In this document: piece by piece, positions 5,686 to 5,716 of the stretch
Layout: each line of letters starts with the position of its first letter
Numbering within the stretch: position 1 is the first letter of the stretch
Assembly: GCA_021844725.1 (NCBI GenBank)
Contig: JAKBSX010000230.1
Location: forward strand, 1 to 5,716
DNA from: Actinomycetes bacterium
GTDB lineage: Bacteria > Actinomycetota > Acidimicrobiia > Acidimicrobiales > Acidimicrobiaceae
Direction of reading: 5' to 3'
Length of the DNA stretch: 5,716 nucleotides
The notes under the pieces: generated by a model
Told to the model about the DNA's origin: nothing
The model's database searches: none
What the model saw: only the letters and a program-made list of their open reading frames with translations
Translations under genes and position numbers: made by a program

Positions 5686-5716
5686 GTGATTGAAATTAAG
5701 TGGCAAGCTTTCGTAA
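5686..5716 (+). CDS. Probable start of a sodium:solute symporter, truncated by the window edge
   Basis: Only about ten codons are present. The frame from GTG at 5686 reads VIEIKWQAFV and stays open to the edge. A W-x-A-[LF]-x-V lead before the first helix is what I would expect for an MctP-like symporter, and the DUF3311 gene upstream predicts one. A TTG at 5680 is another in-frame start. However, the GGGGGTGAT sequence at 5682-5690 overlaps these starts; it would suit better a start further down, such as GTG at 5700 in a different frame (GTG GCA AGC TTT). The identity therefore rests on context rather than sequence. Confidence 0.35.
   Translation, partial: MIEIKWQAFV

Noticed and set aside
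5432..5689. 85-codon + frame overlapping the DUF3311 gene
   Set aside because: It lies out of frame with the DUF3311 protein, has no hydrophobic pattern or motif, and ends within the next gene's start region.

Overview
The window looks like ordinary chromosomal backbone from an actinobacterium of moderate, not high, GC. Three things point there. The CTP synthase reads like the actinobacterial form. The order pyrG, Nudix ADP-ribose pyrophosphatase, xerD is the order I recall from Mycobacterium tuberculosis (Rv1699-Rv1701). The Nudix protein carries an AGKRDV-type loop that I associate with Acidimicrobiia. A marine or freshwater Acidimicrobiia-like lineage is my best guess; this is inference from memory of these families, not a search.

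Layout. Bases 1-354 are the 3' end of a TauD/TfdA-type 2-oxoglutarate dioxygenase. After a 184-base gap, four genes run on the + strand as a tight probable operon: pyrG (539-2161, TTG start), a Nudix hydrolase (2184-2825), xerD (2832-3743) and a DksA/TraR C4 zinc-finger protein (3758-4102). trpS follows on the - strand (4099-5085). It converges on the DksA-like gene so closely that the two stop codons overlap. A divergent intergenic region (5086-5402) is unusually rich in palindromes and paired repeats. It precedes a small two-helix DUF3311 membrane protein (5403-5600). The window ends at what is probably the first codons of its usual partner, a sodium:solute symporter.

Function. The central cluster combines CTP synthesis, nucleotide-sugar clean-up, chromosome dimer resolution and a probable RNA-polymerase-associated regulator, all housekeeping jobs. 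trpS charges tRNA-Trp. The right-hand end begins a separate transport operon, probably for a carboxylate-type substrate. I see no mobile element, CRISPR array, tRNA or rRNA.

Nothing in the coding content looks like a new system. The most unexplained part is the 5086-5402 region: an 18-bp perfect palindrome next to trpS, two interleaved inverted-repeat pairs in pseudoknot order, a third alternative pairing partner, and a 12-bp palindrome touching a possible -10 box.
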